The notes beneath the pieces are model-generated. The model was given only the letters and a program-made list of their open reading frames with translations. It was not told the DNA's origin and made no database searches. Below, in pieces: positions 10,331 through 20,922 of a DNA stretch of 64,000 nucleotides. A program made the position numbers and the translations under genes. The stretch lies in NCBI GenBank assembly GCA_051453625.1, contig JBOZIK010000001.1:8585711-8649710 (forward strand), written 5' to 3'. The stretch is from Welwitschia mirabilis (taxonomy: Eukaryota; Gnetophyta; Gnetopsida; Welwitschiales). Each line of letters starts with the position of its first letter. The stretch's first letter is position 1.

Positions 10331-12191
10331 TTTGAACATTTCTATAAGACTAAGTTATTAATGAATTGGCCTAGGAAGACTTTACTAAGGATAGTTCATT
10401 TTTATTCCTCCTAATCAGATCTTTCCACAACTTAGAATATTTAGGATTTTCTTGTAAAAGTATTTAAAATGGTAAACTTATCCTCAAATTTTTTATTAAG
10501 GCTTTGAAATGTTTATTAAATGTTGGATTAGTATTCAATCTATTAAGCCAAGGGGTAGTAAGTTTCTTACTTTTTTCATGAGAAGAATTTTTCTTTTCTT
10601 TTCTTTATTTTTTAACCTAAAGGAGAAGGAAAAGAATGATTTTCTAAATTTCTACATCCTCTTCTTCCTCATCATTTATATCACTCTAAGATGTTAAAGC
10701 CTCATGGGTAGGAGGTGTTGTCTTATTTCTACTTTTTGTCATAATGTTATAATCTTTCTTAACTTAATTTGGGTTTGGTAGAGGTTATATGGCAAGTGAC
10801 CCTTGTGGTATTTGATTAGCAAGGAAAGTTTGCTGTAAAATATTCATAAGATTTTAAATGTTGGAATTTGTTATTTCTTGGGTTTTCTCAATTTATCAAT
10901 GGAATTTCTAAGTAGATCACCTTGGTTTTGTGATTTGGACAAGCTTACTTAATCCTTAAAGTTATTTGGTTGGATCTAAAATCTTTTTCTAAATGATTGA
11001 AAACAAGAATAATTTGTTTGAAAATTTTTAAAATTTAGTTGTCCATTAATCTTAGATTGAAAAGTATTTTGATTTTTTATTTAACTTTTATTTTGGTTTT
11101 GCTTAAAGTTTAAAGACTTTTAATTAAAATCACACATTTCTTCATAATTTTTTTTCTTTATGGTGATAATAAAGGATAATATTTCATTATATGATAGTTA
11201 TCTTTGCATAAATCCCCAGTTGGAGTTATAACCATACTCTTTTATATTGCCACCTTTGCATCTAAGATCATCTTAGTGTATTTCTCTAAAGTTAAGGTAA
11301 AATCCTTAATGAGATTAGTTGGTTCTTTTTAAATCTTTATTTTTTCCTTCTCTTACTTAACCTCGTTAAGATCTTTAATGATTTGATCTACTATTTAATT
11401 TTTTCTAAGTAAGAGTTTGGGATAAGTTTGACTCACTTCCACTAACTCTTTTAACATCTCTAAGCATTTTCTAATGTAAGGTTCATCACAAATTCATACA
11501 CAAAAAAAGTCAATAAGTCACTTAGTTTAATCCTTGAGTCCACTATAAAAGTAGTCTATTAATTCTTCTTGAGAAAAAGCATCTACAGAATTTGAATATA
11601 AAGCAAAAAATAGTATCTTATAGATAGAGGCATAATCTTCATTAGGCTATTATTGGAAGTTGATTAGTTTTTCTTTATTTTTTTTAATAGTTGTTTTACT
11701 CGTGAATCTCTTAATAAAAGCTTTTTGAACTTGACTCCATGATTTTAAAATCTTATGGGAAATCATTCTTAAATTAAGTTTAGCTTTACCTTTTAAAGTG
11801 ATGGGAAAAATGACCATATAAGTTCTACAACTTATTCTTTTCTTACTATTTTCAAAAGTAAATACTAACTATTCAATATTAATAATGTGTTTTAAATGAT
11901 CTTTACCATGTTGACCACTAAAAATGGGTAAGCATTTAAATTCCTAAGTTTGACATCATCACCAAGAGGTAAATCAAATGTGGTTTGGATTTTACATTTT
12001 TTATCAATTATAAGCTCTTTAAGGGTGATATTAGCATTAGGATTTATGGGTGTAGTTATAGGGACTTCAATAATAAGGGGCAGATTAGGTGAATCGACTT
12101 GCTTTTGCTTTTGTAATGAACTAGACATATTTGAAAAATGATTTTCTCCTAAACTATTATTGAAATAATCTTTGGAAAAATTTTCTTTCAT
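10331..12191 (-). pseudogene. Gag of Athila-like copy B
   Basis: Gag forms the retrotransposon's capsid. The minus strand opens with an ATG at 12,191 and stays open for 99 codons (to 11,892). It continues, with stops, through FPITLKGKAKLNLR, ILKSWSQVQKAFIKRF (about 11,825-11,705), LINFQQ and NEDYASIYK, then EELIDYFYSGLKD (about 11,568-11,530). These are the characteristic blocks of the Retrotrans_gag capsid domain as found in Athila-group elements. The rest (11,530-10,330) is a Lys-rich linker with many stops and no CCHC zinc knuckle that I could identify. The start was chosen because the open frame begins there and the sequence above it is non-coding. Confidence 0.75.
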
Positions 12192-12801
12192 AAAATCATA
12201 TTCTAAAGTAATAATGAAGAAATTTTTAAAATTTTTGAAACTTGTGTACCTTTGGTATGCATACCTAAGTTAAATTCAAAGTCAATCAAATCTTATCAGA
12301 TGTTTTCCTCTATGAATAGCCATTCTCTTTGATATTTTTCTTTTTTACTAGATTTTACAATGTTTTAGCATTCTCAATTTTTAATGTTTAGTGTGCGTTA
12401 TCCCTATGGTCATCCAAACGATTATCTAGATGATAGAAACAAAAAAAATGAAAAATGTAGAAAATAGAAGCATAAAATTACAACTACAGAAAGCTCTGAA
12501 AATAGATTACCATCCTTCTAAGTCATTTAGATGATAGAGGAAATGATAGAAAAACCCTAAATTTTAGTTGTCTTTGCTGCACATCATCTAAATGATGGAG
12601 CAGATGATAAAGCATTTATTTCATAATGCAAAAAAAGACATGACAGAAAGAAAAACCTATGCTACTATAATTAAAAATATAGCGCTGCTATAGGTAAATA
12701 TCCAAAATGAAAACCAAACACCTACCTAAACAATAATGATCCTAAAAAAGAAACCTTCCTTAACAAAAATACTAAGATGTTACTGTGTATATTTGTGTAA
12801 A
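12192..12801 (-). other. Presumed 5' untranslated region of copy B
   Basis: This non-coding sequence lies between the gag start and the LTR-like repeat. It contains the perfect 12-base palindrome GGTATGCATACC at 12,254-12,265 and a cluster of imperfect palindromes of the form CATCATCTAAATGATG (12,400-12,620). No primer-binding site for tRNA-Asp or tRNA-Met was recognised, so the LTR boundary is approximate. Confidence 0.45.
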
Positions 12802-14635
12802 TGTTATGTTCCTAAGAAGATCCTATCATTCACAAATAAATATAGATTTTACATAATACAATATACTAATATAGATGAGAGTGGACCTGAATGTTGTGAT
12901 TTGTTTAAGGATTAGGCTAAAAAGAATAGAATTGATTTCAAAAAGAAACACTTATATATTTTAGCCGTAGAAATAGAATGCAAAGTAGAAACTAACAATG
13001 AAAATACACTTATGCAAAGTTAATCTAGGAAAGAAAAATAACAATGCACCTAAACTAATAATGCTTAACCTTGACAAAGATTACCCTCATAACCTATGTC
13101 ACTTAAGAAGTTATCACAGAATCAAAAGTAACATAAACTATGAGGGATAAGTAATACAATACGCATAGAAAAATATAAAAGAGTTCTTTAATTAGTTTTG
13201 AACCAAATCCATGTTATAAAGCATCTGCACCTTAATGAAGAAAGCACAACACAACACCAAGGAAGACATCTCTCTGTAACTAAAATGGATGGATCTCTGG
13301 TCCTTTGATCTCCTGTTACAAGAATTTCTAGTACAAGAAAAGACAAGTAGGAGTTAAGGGCAGAATTGATACTTATTAATAAATAGACTTACAAACAAAC
13401 AAACATGATAAATAGGCATGGGCATAATCCTAAAATTATGCANNNNNNNNNNNNNNNNNNNNNNNNNNNNNNNNNNNNNNNNNNNNNNNNNNNNNNNNNN
13501 NNNNNNNNNNNNNNNNNNNNNNNNNNNNNNNNNNNNNNNNNNTAAATTCAAAGTCAATCAAATCTTATCAGATATTTTCCTCTATGAATAGCCATTCTCT
13601 TTGATATTTTTCTTTTTTACTAGATTTTACAATGTTTTAGCATGCTCAATTTTTAATGTTTAGTGTGCATTATCCCTATGATCATCCAAACAATTATTTG
13701 GATGATAGAAACACAAAAAATGAAAAATGTAGAAAATAGAAGCATAAAATAACAACTACAGAAAGCTCAAAAAATAGACTACCATCCTTCTAAGTCATTT
13801 AGATGATAGAGGGAATGATAGAAAAACCCTAAATTTTTAGTCGTCTTTGCTGCACATCATCTGAATGATGGAGCAGATGATAAAGCATTTATTTCATAAT
13901 GCAAAAAAAGACATTACAGAAAGAAAAATCTATGCTACTATAATTAAAAATACAGTGCTACTATAGGTAAATATCCAAAATGAAAACCAAACACCTACCT
14001 GAAAAATAATGATCCTAAAAAAGAAACTTTCCTTAACAACAATACTAAGATGTTACTGTGTATATTTGTGTAAATGTTATGTTTCTAAGAAGATCCTATG
14101 ATTCACAAATAAATATAGATTTTACATAATACAATATACTAATATAACTAGGAGTGGATCTGAATCTTATATTTCGTCAAAGGCATAGGCTAGAATAAAT
14201 AGAATTGATTTCAAAAGAAATACTTATGTATTCTTAGTAACAAAAATAGAATGCAAAGTAGAAAATTATAATGCAAACACACTTATGCAAAGTTAATTTA
14301 GGAAAGAAAAAAGAATAATGCATCTTAACTAAGAATGCTCAATATTGACAAAGATTGCCTTCATAATCTATATTACTTAAGAAACTATCATCAAATCAAA
14401 AGCAACATAAACTATAAGGGATAAGTACATACTAAGCATAGAAAAATAGAAAAGAGTTCTTGAATTAATATAGAACCAACATCTATGTTACAAAGCAGTT
14501 ACACCTCACTGGAGGAAGCATAGCCTAACACCAACAAAGACATCTCTCTGAAACTACAATGGATGGATCTCTAGCCCTTTGATCTCTTGTCATTATAATT
14601 TATAGTGCCAGTGAAGACATGTAGAAGTCAAGGGT
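12271..14635. repeat. About 1.1-kb direct duplication around a 100-N gap
   Basis: 12,271-13,442 and 13,543-14,635 are two copies in the same orientation, separated by exactly 100 N (13,443-13,542). The first 600 or so bases agree almost perfectly. From about 12,880 (equivalent 14,150) the copies differ at many positions and small indels. This is either a redundant contig end that joins two LTR copies or a recombinant pair. Confidence 0.8.
12802..13442 (-). repeat. LTR-like repeat, copy 1 (partial)
   Basis: This is homologous to 14,075-15,439, 15,700-16,760 and 56,335-57,560. Shared landmarks are GAATTGATTTC, a following block rich in AATGCAAAGT, and ATGGATGGATCTC with a Thr/Ser-codon-like CTTTGATC. 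The orientation is inferred from copy 4, which has a minus-strand TATA box. The high-coordinate part (U3) is cut by a gap. Confidence 0.6.
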
Positions 14636-15439
14636 NNNNNNNNNNNNNNNNNNNNNNNNNNNNNNNNNNNNNNNNNNNNNNNNNNNNNNNNNNNNNNNNN
14701 NNNNNNNNNNNNNNNNNNNNNNNNNNNNNNNNNNNNNNNNNNNNNNNNNNNNNNNNNNNNNNNNNNNNNNNNNNNNNNNNNNNNNNNNNNNNNNNNNNNN
14801 NNNNNNNNNNNNNNNNNNNNNNNNNNNNNNNNNNNNNNNNNNNNNNNNNNNNNNNNNNNNNNNNNNNNNNNNNNNNNNNNNNNNNNNNNNNNNNNNNNNN
14901 NNNNNNNNNNNNNNNNNNNNNNNNNNNNNNNATAAGAAGTTTACTTCAAAATGAGAAATTTGTAAATTAATTTAAATGCTGAAAAATATCATGAAGATTA
15001 CATGTTTTTGTACTTTCATATCAGCTTTTTATTATCATAGAAATCTAGCATAAACCTATCTAATATCCTACAAAACTACTTAAAATAACCTATTAAATAC
15101 ATGTAAGTTGGTAGTGCAATAATGATGTTAGCATCTACGAAGTCTAAATTAATAATATGGTGTCCTATACATTTTTAGACCAAATGATGTTAATATTGTA
15201 ACATCCTATATAATTTTAAGACTGATGAGGTCAGCCTACATTAGTAATGTAATATTCTATATGGTTTCAAGATAGATGACATCAACATGATATCAGTAAT
15301 GTAGCATCCAGTAATATGATTGATGATATCAGCATCTAAAAGTCTACATTAATAGGCTGGTGTTCTATACATTTTTAGGCCTAATGATGTTAGCCTATAT
15401 TAGTAGTGTAATGCCCTATATAGTTTTAAGACTAATGAT
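14075..15439 (-). repeat. LTR-like repeat, copy 2, with tandem units
   Basis: It is homologous to copies 1 and 3 along its whole length. The 296-N gap (14,636-14,931) matches the about 310 bases found at the equivalent place in copy 3 (about 16,258-16,570). After the gap, 14,990-15,439 matches 16,630-17,083 nearly base for base, including the first tandem units. Confidence 0.65.
15110..15439. repeat. Minisatellite array, 51-61 bp units (copy 2)
   Basis: Units carry a TGATG(T/A)TCAGC-like core followed by CTACATTAGTAGTGT and CCTATATAGTTTTAAGACT. The array continues up to the gap at 15,440 and is repeated at 16,755-17,475. Confidence 0.8.
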
Positions 15440-15540
15440 NNNNNNNNNNNNNNNNNNNNNNNNNNNNNNNNNNNNNNNNNNNNNNNNNNNNNNNNNNNNN
15501 NNNNNNNNNNNNNNNNNNNNNNNNNNNNNNNNNNNNNNNC

Positions 15541-15690
15541 CAAGCAACAGATCAAATATGGATTATTTTAAAATAAGAAGAGATCTAAAAAAATAAAGGA
15601 GATATAATCCTATGTATGTAATGGATATGGACATGTTACAAAAAAATGTCCAAATAACAGAAGAGATTAGAGGAATGTTACAGTTCATAT
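15541..15690 (+). pseudogene. Gag zinc-knuckle fragment, plus strand
   Basis: One plus-strand frame reads KKRSKKIKEI, stop, then SYVCNGYGHVTKKCPNNRRD. This has the spacing C-x2-C-x4-H-x4-C of the nucleocapsid zinc knuckle that binds retrotransposon RNA, with the first Cys changed to Ser (15,608-15,649). The basic run before it is typical of plant gag proteins. It lies between the 100-N gap (15,440-15,539) and LTR-like copy 3 and is on the opposite strand to the Athila copies. It therefore comes from a different element, gypsy or copia, which a fragment this short does not settle. Confidence 0.6.
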
Positions 15691-15699
15691 TTTTGAAAA

Positions 15700-16760
15700 T
15701 GATTACATTTAAAAAGGTCCTATCATTTACAACTAAAATAGATATCTTGCACAATACAACACACTAATATAGATGGGAGTTAACTCAAATGTTGTAATTC
15801 ATTAAAGGCCTAGGCTAGAAGAAAGAGAATTAATTTTAATAATAAATACTCATGTATTCTAGCAATAGAAATAAATTGCAATGTAGAAAAGTACAATGCA
15901 GTACACTTATGCAAAGTTAATCTAGGAAAGAAAAATAGTAATGCACATAAACTAATAATGCTCCACCCTGATAAATGTTACCCTCATAACCTAGATCACT
16001 TAAGAAATTATTACTAAATTAGAAGCAACATAAAATATGAGAAATAAGTAATAACAACTATAGAAAATGAAAAAGAGTTCTTTGTATTAATCAGATCACA
16101 TCCATGTTATAAAGAAACCATACCTCAATGGATGAAGCACAGCCCAATACCAAGGAAGATGTCTTCCTAAGACTCCCAAGGATGAATCTCTGACCCTTTT
16201 ATCACCTATCATGAGAACTTCTAGTATAAGTAATAAGAAGATGAAGTCAAGGGTAGAATCAATACTTTTTGATAATAAACACATAAACATCAAAATAGAT
16301 AAATAGGAGCAGGCATAACTCTAATGGCTACATAAGAGACATATAGACAAATGGAAAAAGTTATGTGAATGTTTAGTAGAGTATTATAATATATGTTGTC
16401 TTATTGGTAATCTAGATAATATAGGGAATGATATCACCTTATAAGAAATTTGTATCATCTTGATCATAGTCAGCATCCTCATTGGATTTAGTCTTATATT
16501 ATTTGTATAGTTATCTAGATGATGAGGTGAATGATAGGATTTTACAAGTATTTATCTAATGCATTAGCCTCAATGTTTGTAGGAAGTTTTCTTTAAAATA
16601 GGAAGTATTGTAAAATACTATAAATGCTTTAAAATATCAAGAAGATTGCATGTTTTTGTATTGTTAATCTTAGCTCTTTATTATCATAGAAATCTAGCAT
16701 AAACCTGTCTAATATCCTATAAAACTACTCAAAATAACCTATTAAAAACATGTAATTGGT
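15700..16760 (-). repeat. LTR-like repeat, copy 3
   Basis: This is the most complete copy in this cluster, homologous to 14,075-15,080 and to 56,335-57,560. It includes a palindrome cluster at 16,430-16,530 (for example ATCTAGATGATGAGG) on the U3 side. The position equivalent to the TATA box of copy 4 (about 16,265) no longer resembles one. Confidence 0.6.
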
Positions 16761-17475
16761 AGTGCAATAATGATGCTAGCATCTACAAAGTATAAATTAA
16801 TAATATGGTGTCCTATACATTTTTAGACCAAATGATGTTAATATTGTAGCATCCTATACAATTTTAAGACTGATGAGGTCAGCCTACATTAGTAATGTAA
16901 TATCCTATATGGTTTCAAGATAGATGACATCAACATGATATTAGTAATGTAGCATCCAGTAATTTGATTGATGATGTCAGCATCTAAAAGCCTACATTAA
17001 TAGGCTGGTGTTCTATACATTTTTAGGCCTAATGATGTTAGCCTATATTAGTAGTGTGATACCCTATATAGTTTTAAGACTAATGATGTTCGCCTCCATC
17101 AATAGTATGACTCCCTTCACAGTTTTAAGATAGATGATGTTAGCATGATATCTATAACTTCATTTCCTATAATAATTTGGTTAAGGATGTTAGCATTCAG
17201 GAAGCCTGCATTACTAGTGTGGTGCCTTATAAATTTCCAATGCTAGTGATATCAGCATGATATTAGTAGTATAATGCTATAAGGTAATTTGGTTGATGAT
17301 GTTAACATCTAAAAAGCCTATATCAACAATGTGGTATCCTATATAGTTCTATGATAGATGATGTCAACCTACATTAGTAGTGTGGCAACCTATATAATTA
17401 TAAGACTGATGATATCAACCTACATTAGTAGTATAATGTATTATATAGTTCCAACACTGATGATGTCAGCCTGAC
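16755..17475. repeat. Minisatellite array, 51-61 bp units (copy 3)
   Basis: About 12-13 diverged units follow one another. Each has a core near TGATGTCAGC, variants being TGACATCA, TGATATCA, TGATGTTA and TGAGGTCA. A second block reads roughly CTACATTAGTAGTGTG and then CCTATA(T/C)A plus a T-rich stretch. Spacing alternates between about 51 and 61 bases. It is followed by a short array of ATCACATCAAC-like units at 17,475-17,570. Confidence 0.85.
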
Positions 17476-17598
17476 AACTATCACATCAACTAATAACTTA
17501 CTATTACATTATTATTACATCACTATCACATCAACTGATTACATCATTACTACATCACTTTTACCTCATTAAGTATTTAGGATTCTTGGATTTTCTCC

Positions 17599-17720
17599 TA
17601 TAAATATGAGGGAATGACCCTTTTTTTTACTCATGTTTTCTTGATACTTTGACCCTTTGATCCAAAGTTTTTTTTATTTGCCTTTTTTCTTTTAATACTC
17701 TACTTTACATTATTAATAAA
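17599..17720 (+). promoter_or_regulatory. Promoter-like TATA box and polyadenylation signal
   Basis: TATAAATA lies at 17,599-17,606 in a TCC-TATAAATA-TGAGGG context. AATAAA follows at 17,715-17,720. A TATA box with a poly(A) signal about 115 bases downstream is the arrangement of an LTR R region in the plus orientation. The tandem array directly upstream would then be U3. An ordinary promoter with a chance AATAAA is the alternative. Confidence 0.5.
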
Positions 17721-17800
17721 AGTCCTTTCATTTATTAGTGCCTTGATGTCTTCCTGAAAGCTTTTTTTTTGTTCTTTTATTTTACTCCTTCTTATCAAGT

Positions 17801-20348
17801 ATGCCTCAAAATGCTTATCCTAATATAACATGATTTAATTATGATCTTAGATTTGGTGATGAGAAGATCTATAATATATTAACTCAAGTGGAATTTGCTT
17901 AGGTAATAAACTCAAATATTTTTTTCCTCATTTTAATTTTTGTTCATCCAAAATATTTATGATTTTGAATTCCATTTATATCTCTTTTGATCTGCAAACT
18001 ATTCTTTTATGCATTCTCAATATGAACTTATCCATATTTTTTCTTATTCTATCCAAAGTACTTTTGATCTTTCTAGTGAAAGTTTTATNNNNNNNNNNNN
18101 NNNNNNNNNNNNNNNNNNNNNNNNNNNNNNNNNNNNNNNNNNNNNNNNNNNNNNNNNNNNNNNNNNNNNNNNNNNNNNNNNNNNNNNNTCCAAAATATTT
18201 ATGATTTTGAATTCCATTTATATCTCTTTTGATCCGCAAACTCATTCTTTTATGCATTCTCAATATGAACTTATCCATATTTTTTGTTATTCTATCCAAA
18301 GTACTTTTGATCTTTCTAGTGAAAGTTTTATTCCTAAAAGTTTTACTCTTTTTAAGCTAGATAGTTTAGATTTCTTTCAAATTACTTATTATAACTTTGT
18401 GAATGTAAAGGTTTATCATCATGGATATCATGGTGTTCCCATTTAATCTATTTTTTATTTCTTATTATGCTGCCTTTGGGTTATTAATTACTAAATGCTA
18501 GTTTCTTTATTTTCCTTCCTTACAACTCCTTGAGTATGTTATTTGTCTTCTATCCTTTGCATATGATAGAGGAGTTTCCTTTGATTAAAGTCAAAGTATT
18601 TATACTAAAGTTATCTCTCAACTTTATGAAGCCAAGGAAAATTTTGATTTAGGTAGCCTAACTTATGAGGAAGTCCTACTTTATTTATATTTTGCTTTTT
18701 ATAAAAGAAATTCCTTTATGAATATCAAACAAATTGAGCTTTCTTATGGTGTAATAATGTGTCTTTCTTCTCTTCCTATCATTCATCCTGATGGAGATAT
18801 CCTAGCTTCTATTAAGAAGCGTAATCTAATTTATTACTTTATTAGTGGGATGTATTCCTCAAAGGTAAGGATTTGTTTTATTCTTTTACTTGGTATTTAA
18901 GATTATTTTTATTCTTTCATTGGTCTTGAATTTCTTCTTATAGATGGATATTCAAGAAGAGTTCTCCTCCAAAACTCCTTACTTATTGACTTAAAGAGGG
19001 ATAAGGCTTTTCATTTATAGCCTTCTATTACAAATGATGATGATGATAAAGAAGATTCTTATCCATCATGCTTCATTGTAACAATCAATGAGTCACTCCA
19101 TGTTTTTTTCCCCCATTTACTTATTCTATGTATTGGACTTATCTTATTTTTTGATTCTTATTCCTTGTTTTATTTATGGAAGAATCACCCAAAATGTCCT
19201 TCCCTAAATCCTACCCAAAAAAAAGGAAAATTAAATGTGGATGAATATAGAAGTATTCATTTAAAGCCAAAGTAAGTTATTTTCTTAGCTTACCTTCATT
19301 ACCTAGTTTAGAAATCCAAAACTCTTTCTGAATTTAAAGAGGATGATCCTAATGGATTAATTAATTTTGATATTTTATTGTATGTAATGGATTTCTTGGC
19401 TACTCCTTTAGCTACCCCAAAAATGTTTACTATTCCTATAATATTTCATCTTTCCACCTAGTTTGCAACTCCACATCCACCTATTTCTACTTAAACTGGC
19501 CTATGGATTTCTTCTTTTAAGATGGATAAGACTTTACTAGCCTTACTTTCTAACTTGATTTTAAAAGATCTATGCTTAATTGCTCATATTAAAAAGGTAA
19601 AGAGATTACAGGATTTAATAGTTTGATAAGCAACTTAGAGGTATCACTGAGAGGATGCCTTTCATTTCAAAAATTGAATGGGTGATAATGTTGAAGAATA
19701 TTTTTAAGCGATTCATATATGAAATTTTACTCAGTGTCATCCTATGGATCTTTCATAGAATCTTATTCATTAATACTTTAAGCTAATCATTAATGAACTT
19801 GGGGTATCATGTTATATGGTTCATTTCAAGATGTACCAATTGGAGAATGTAAAATTCCAAAATCATTTGTTGGTGGTAGAGTTTATTTACTATTATCTTT
19901 CATTTTTTTTTAGATTAAAAAATCTTTTTTACATTTTGTTATCTCTTTCTTTAGGCTAAAATCAATGGTTTAATAAGGGAAAATTAAACATTAAAAATCA
20001 GGTAGTAATGGATGGAAATCTCTATGGTGACTCTTTTTTAGAAGAATCTTTGAATTACCCATTTGAAATGAGTATTTAGTCATTCCCTAGAAAGGATTAT
20101 GGTAGCCAAGGAGGATCTTTTTCACTTTTTACCATATATGTAGAGTGTCAAAGGAGCATTTAGAGGCTTCTATTCACTACATTATTACTTTATTGAATCA
20201 TTATTATAATAAGTCCATAATAATGAATTACCTTATTCTAGAGAACACTAAGAAAGAGATCCTTCCAAATCCTCTTAATACTTCACTATGTGGTAGTAAT
20301 CACATATCAGTCCTAGTCATGATGCTTTTGACCAAGAATGATGTATGA
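17801..20348 (+). pseudogene. Long degenerate coding remnant of unknown identity with an intron
   Basis: I do not recognise the protein. The reading starts at an ATG (17,801) with MPQNAYPNI. A 103-codon open stretch at 18,589-18,900 contains VISQLYEAKENFDLGSLTY and LSYGVIMCLSSLPIIHPDGD. Inside it the coding sense appears to end at AAG/GTAAGG (18,864), and a matching ..TTCTTATAG/ATGGAT acceptor lies at about 18,941, so an intron of about 77 bases is likely. From about 18,990 to 19,624 one frame has only five stops in about 210 codons and includes a DDDDKED acidic run, an NVDEYRSIHLKPK block and a Pro/Thr-rich tail (ATPLATPKM). Further fragments reach 20,348. Candidates are an extra ORF of a Tat/Ogre-type element or a captured plant gene. 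Confidence 0.55.
17947..18330. repeat. Contig-end duplication around a 100-N gap
   Basis: 17,947-18,088 and 18,189-18,330 agree almost perfectly across exactly 100 N (18,089-18,188). This is probably a redundant contig end inside the coding remnant. Confidence 0.85.
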
Positions 20349-20504
20349 TTAATGGCATTGATTTATCTTCTTATGGACCCGCTATTCTAGAAATTATTCC
20401 TAATATTTTACTTTTTCACATCTCTTAGCATTATGTTGTAATAGACTAACTTTATGTAGTAATATAGAATACTATTGAAAAATTTGTGTGTTTATGGATC
20501 ATTC

Positions 20505-20517
20505 GACTCTAATACCA
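20505..20517 (-). other. Primer-binding site, initiator-Met tRNA type
   Basis: The minus strand reads TGGTATTAGAGTC, against TGGTATCAGAGC for the usual plant initiator-Met tRNA site. It is two bases away from an LTR end (20,520, ..GTTACA on the minus strand). Reverse transcription would start here. Confidence 0.65.
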
Positions 20518-20519
20518 AT

Positions 20520-20922
20520 TGTAACATTCCCATTAACTTTTTATCAAATTAGATAAAAAGGTTTTAATGGTAACATGGGAATGTAATTTAGGAATAAGAA
20601 AGCTTAAGAATAATGATAACTCTATTTAAAGTGATGTAAACATAATAGATGCAAAAAGAACATTTTAACTTAAATTTATTGAATATGGTTGAAAATGGAT
20701 CTTGAGGCTTTATCAATGCCAAATGTAATTTCTTGGTATGGTGGCCCAACCACATTATATTGCCTTTAAGATCTAATCTATGGAACCAACAGAGGTCTAG
20801 CCTGCTTGTCAAGGGCTCAATATGTACTTGTGCAAATCCCATGCATGTCTTTTTCTTTCTTAAGCATTCCCTTTAATAAAAATAAAACTTTACATCCTTT
20901 TATAGTAGCTTTATATAAGGGT
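20520..20922 (-). mobile_element. LTR end of a minus-strand retrotransposon (cut by gap)
   Basis: The plus strand begins TGTAACATTCCC right beside the primer-binding site, the standard TG..CA-type boundary. The region contains nested inverted repeats at 20,524-20,584. Close to the gap, the minus strand has TTATATAAAG (about 20,910-20,920), a credible TATA box. The remainder is lost in the 957-N gap (20,923-21,879). The interior of this element should extend to lower coordinates, but there only the antisense-oriented remnant at 17,801-20,348 is seen. Confidence 0.6.

Noticed and set aside
12192-12801. tRNA-Asp primer-binding site expected for Athila-type elements
   Set aside because: No TGGCGCC-type sequence was found on the minus strand between gag and the LTR-like repeat. 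It is either decayed or the boundary lies elsewhere.
16755-17475. CRISPR-like array
   Set aside because: Repeat and spacer are not distinguishable, the units vary in length and all parts repeat. This is a diverged minisatellite in plant DNA.
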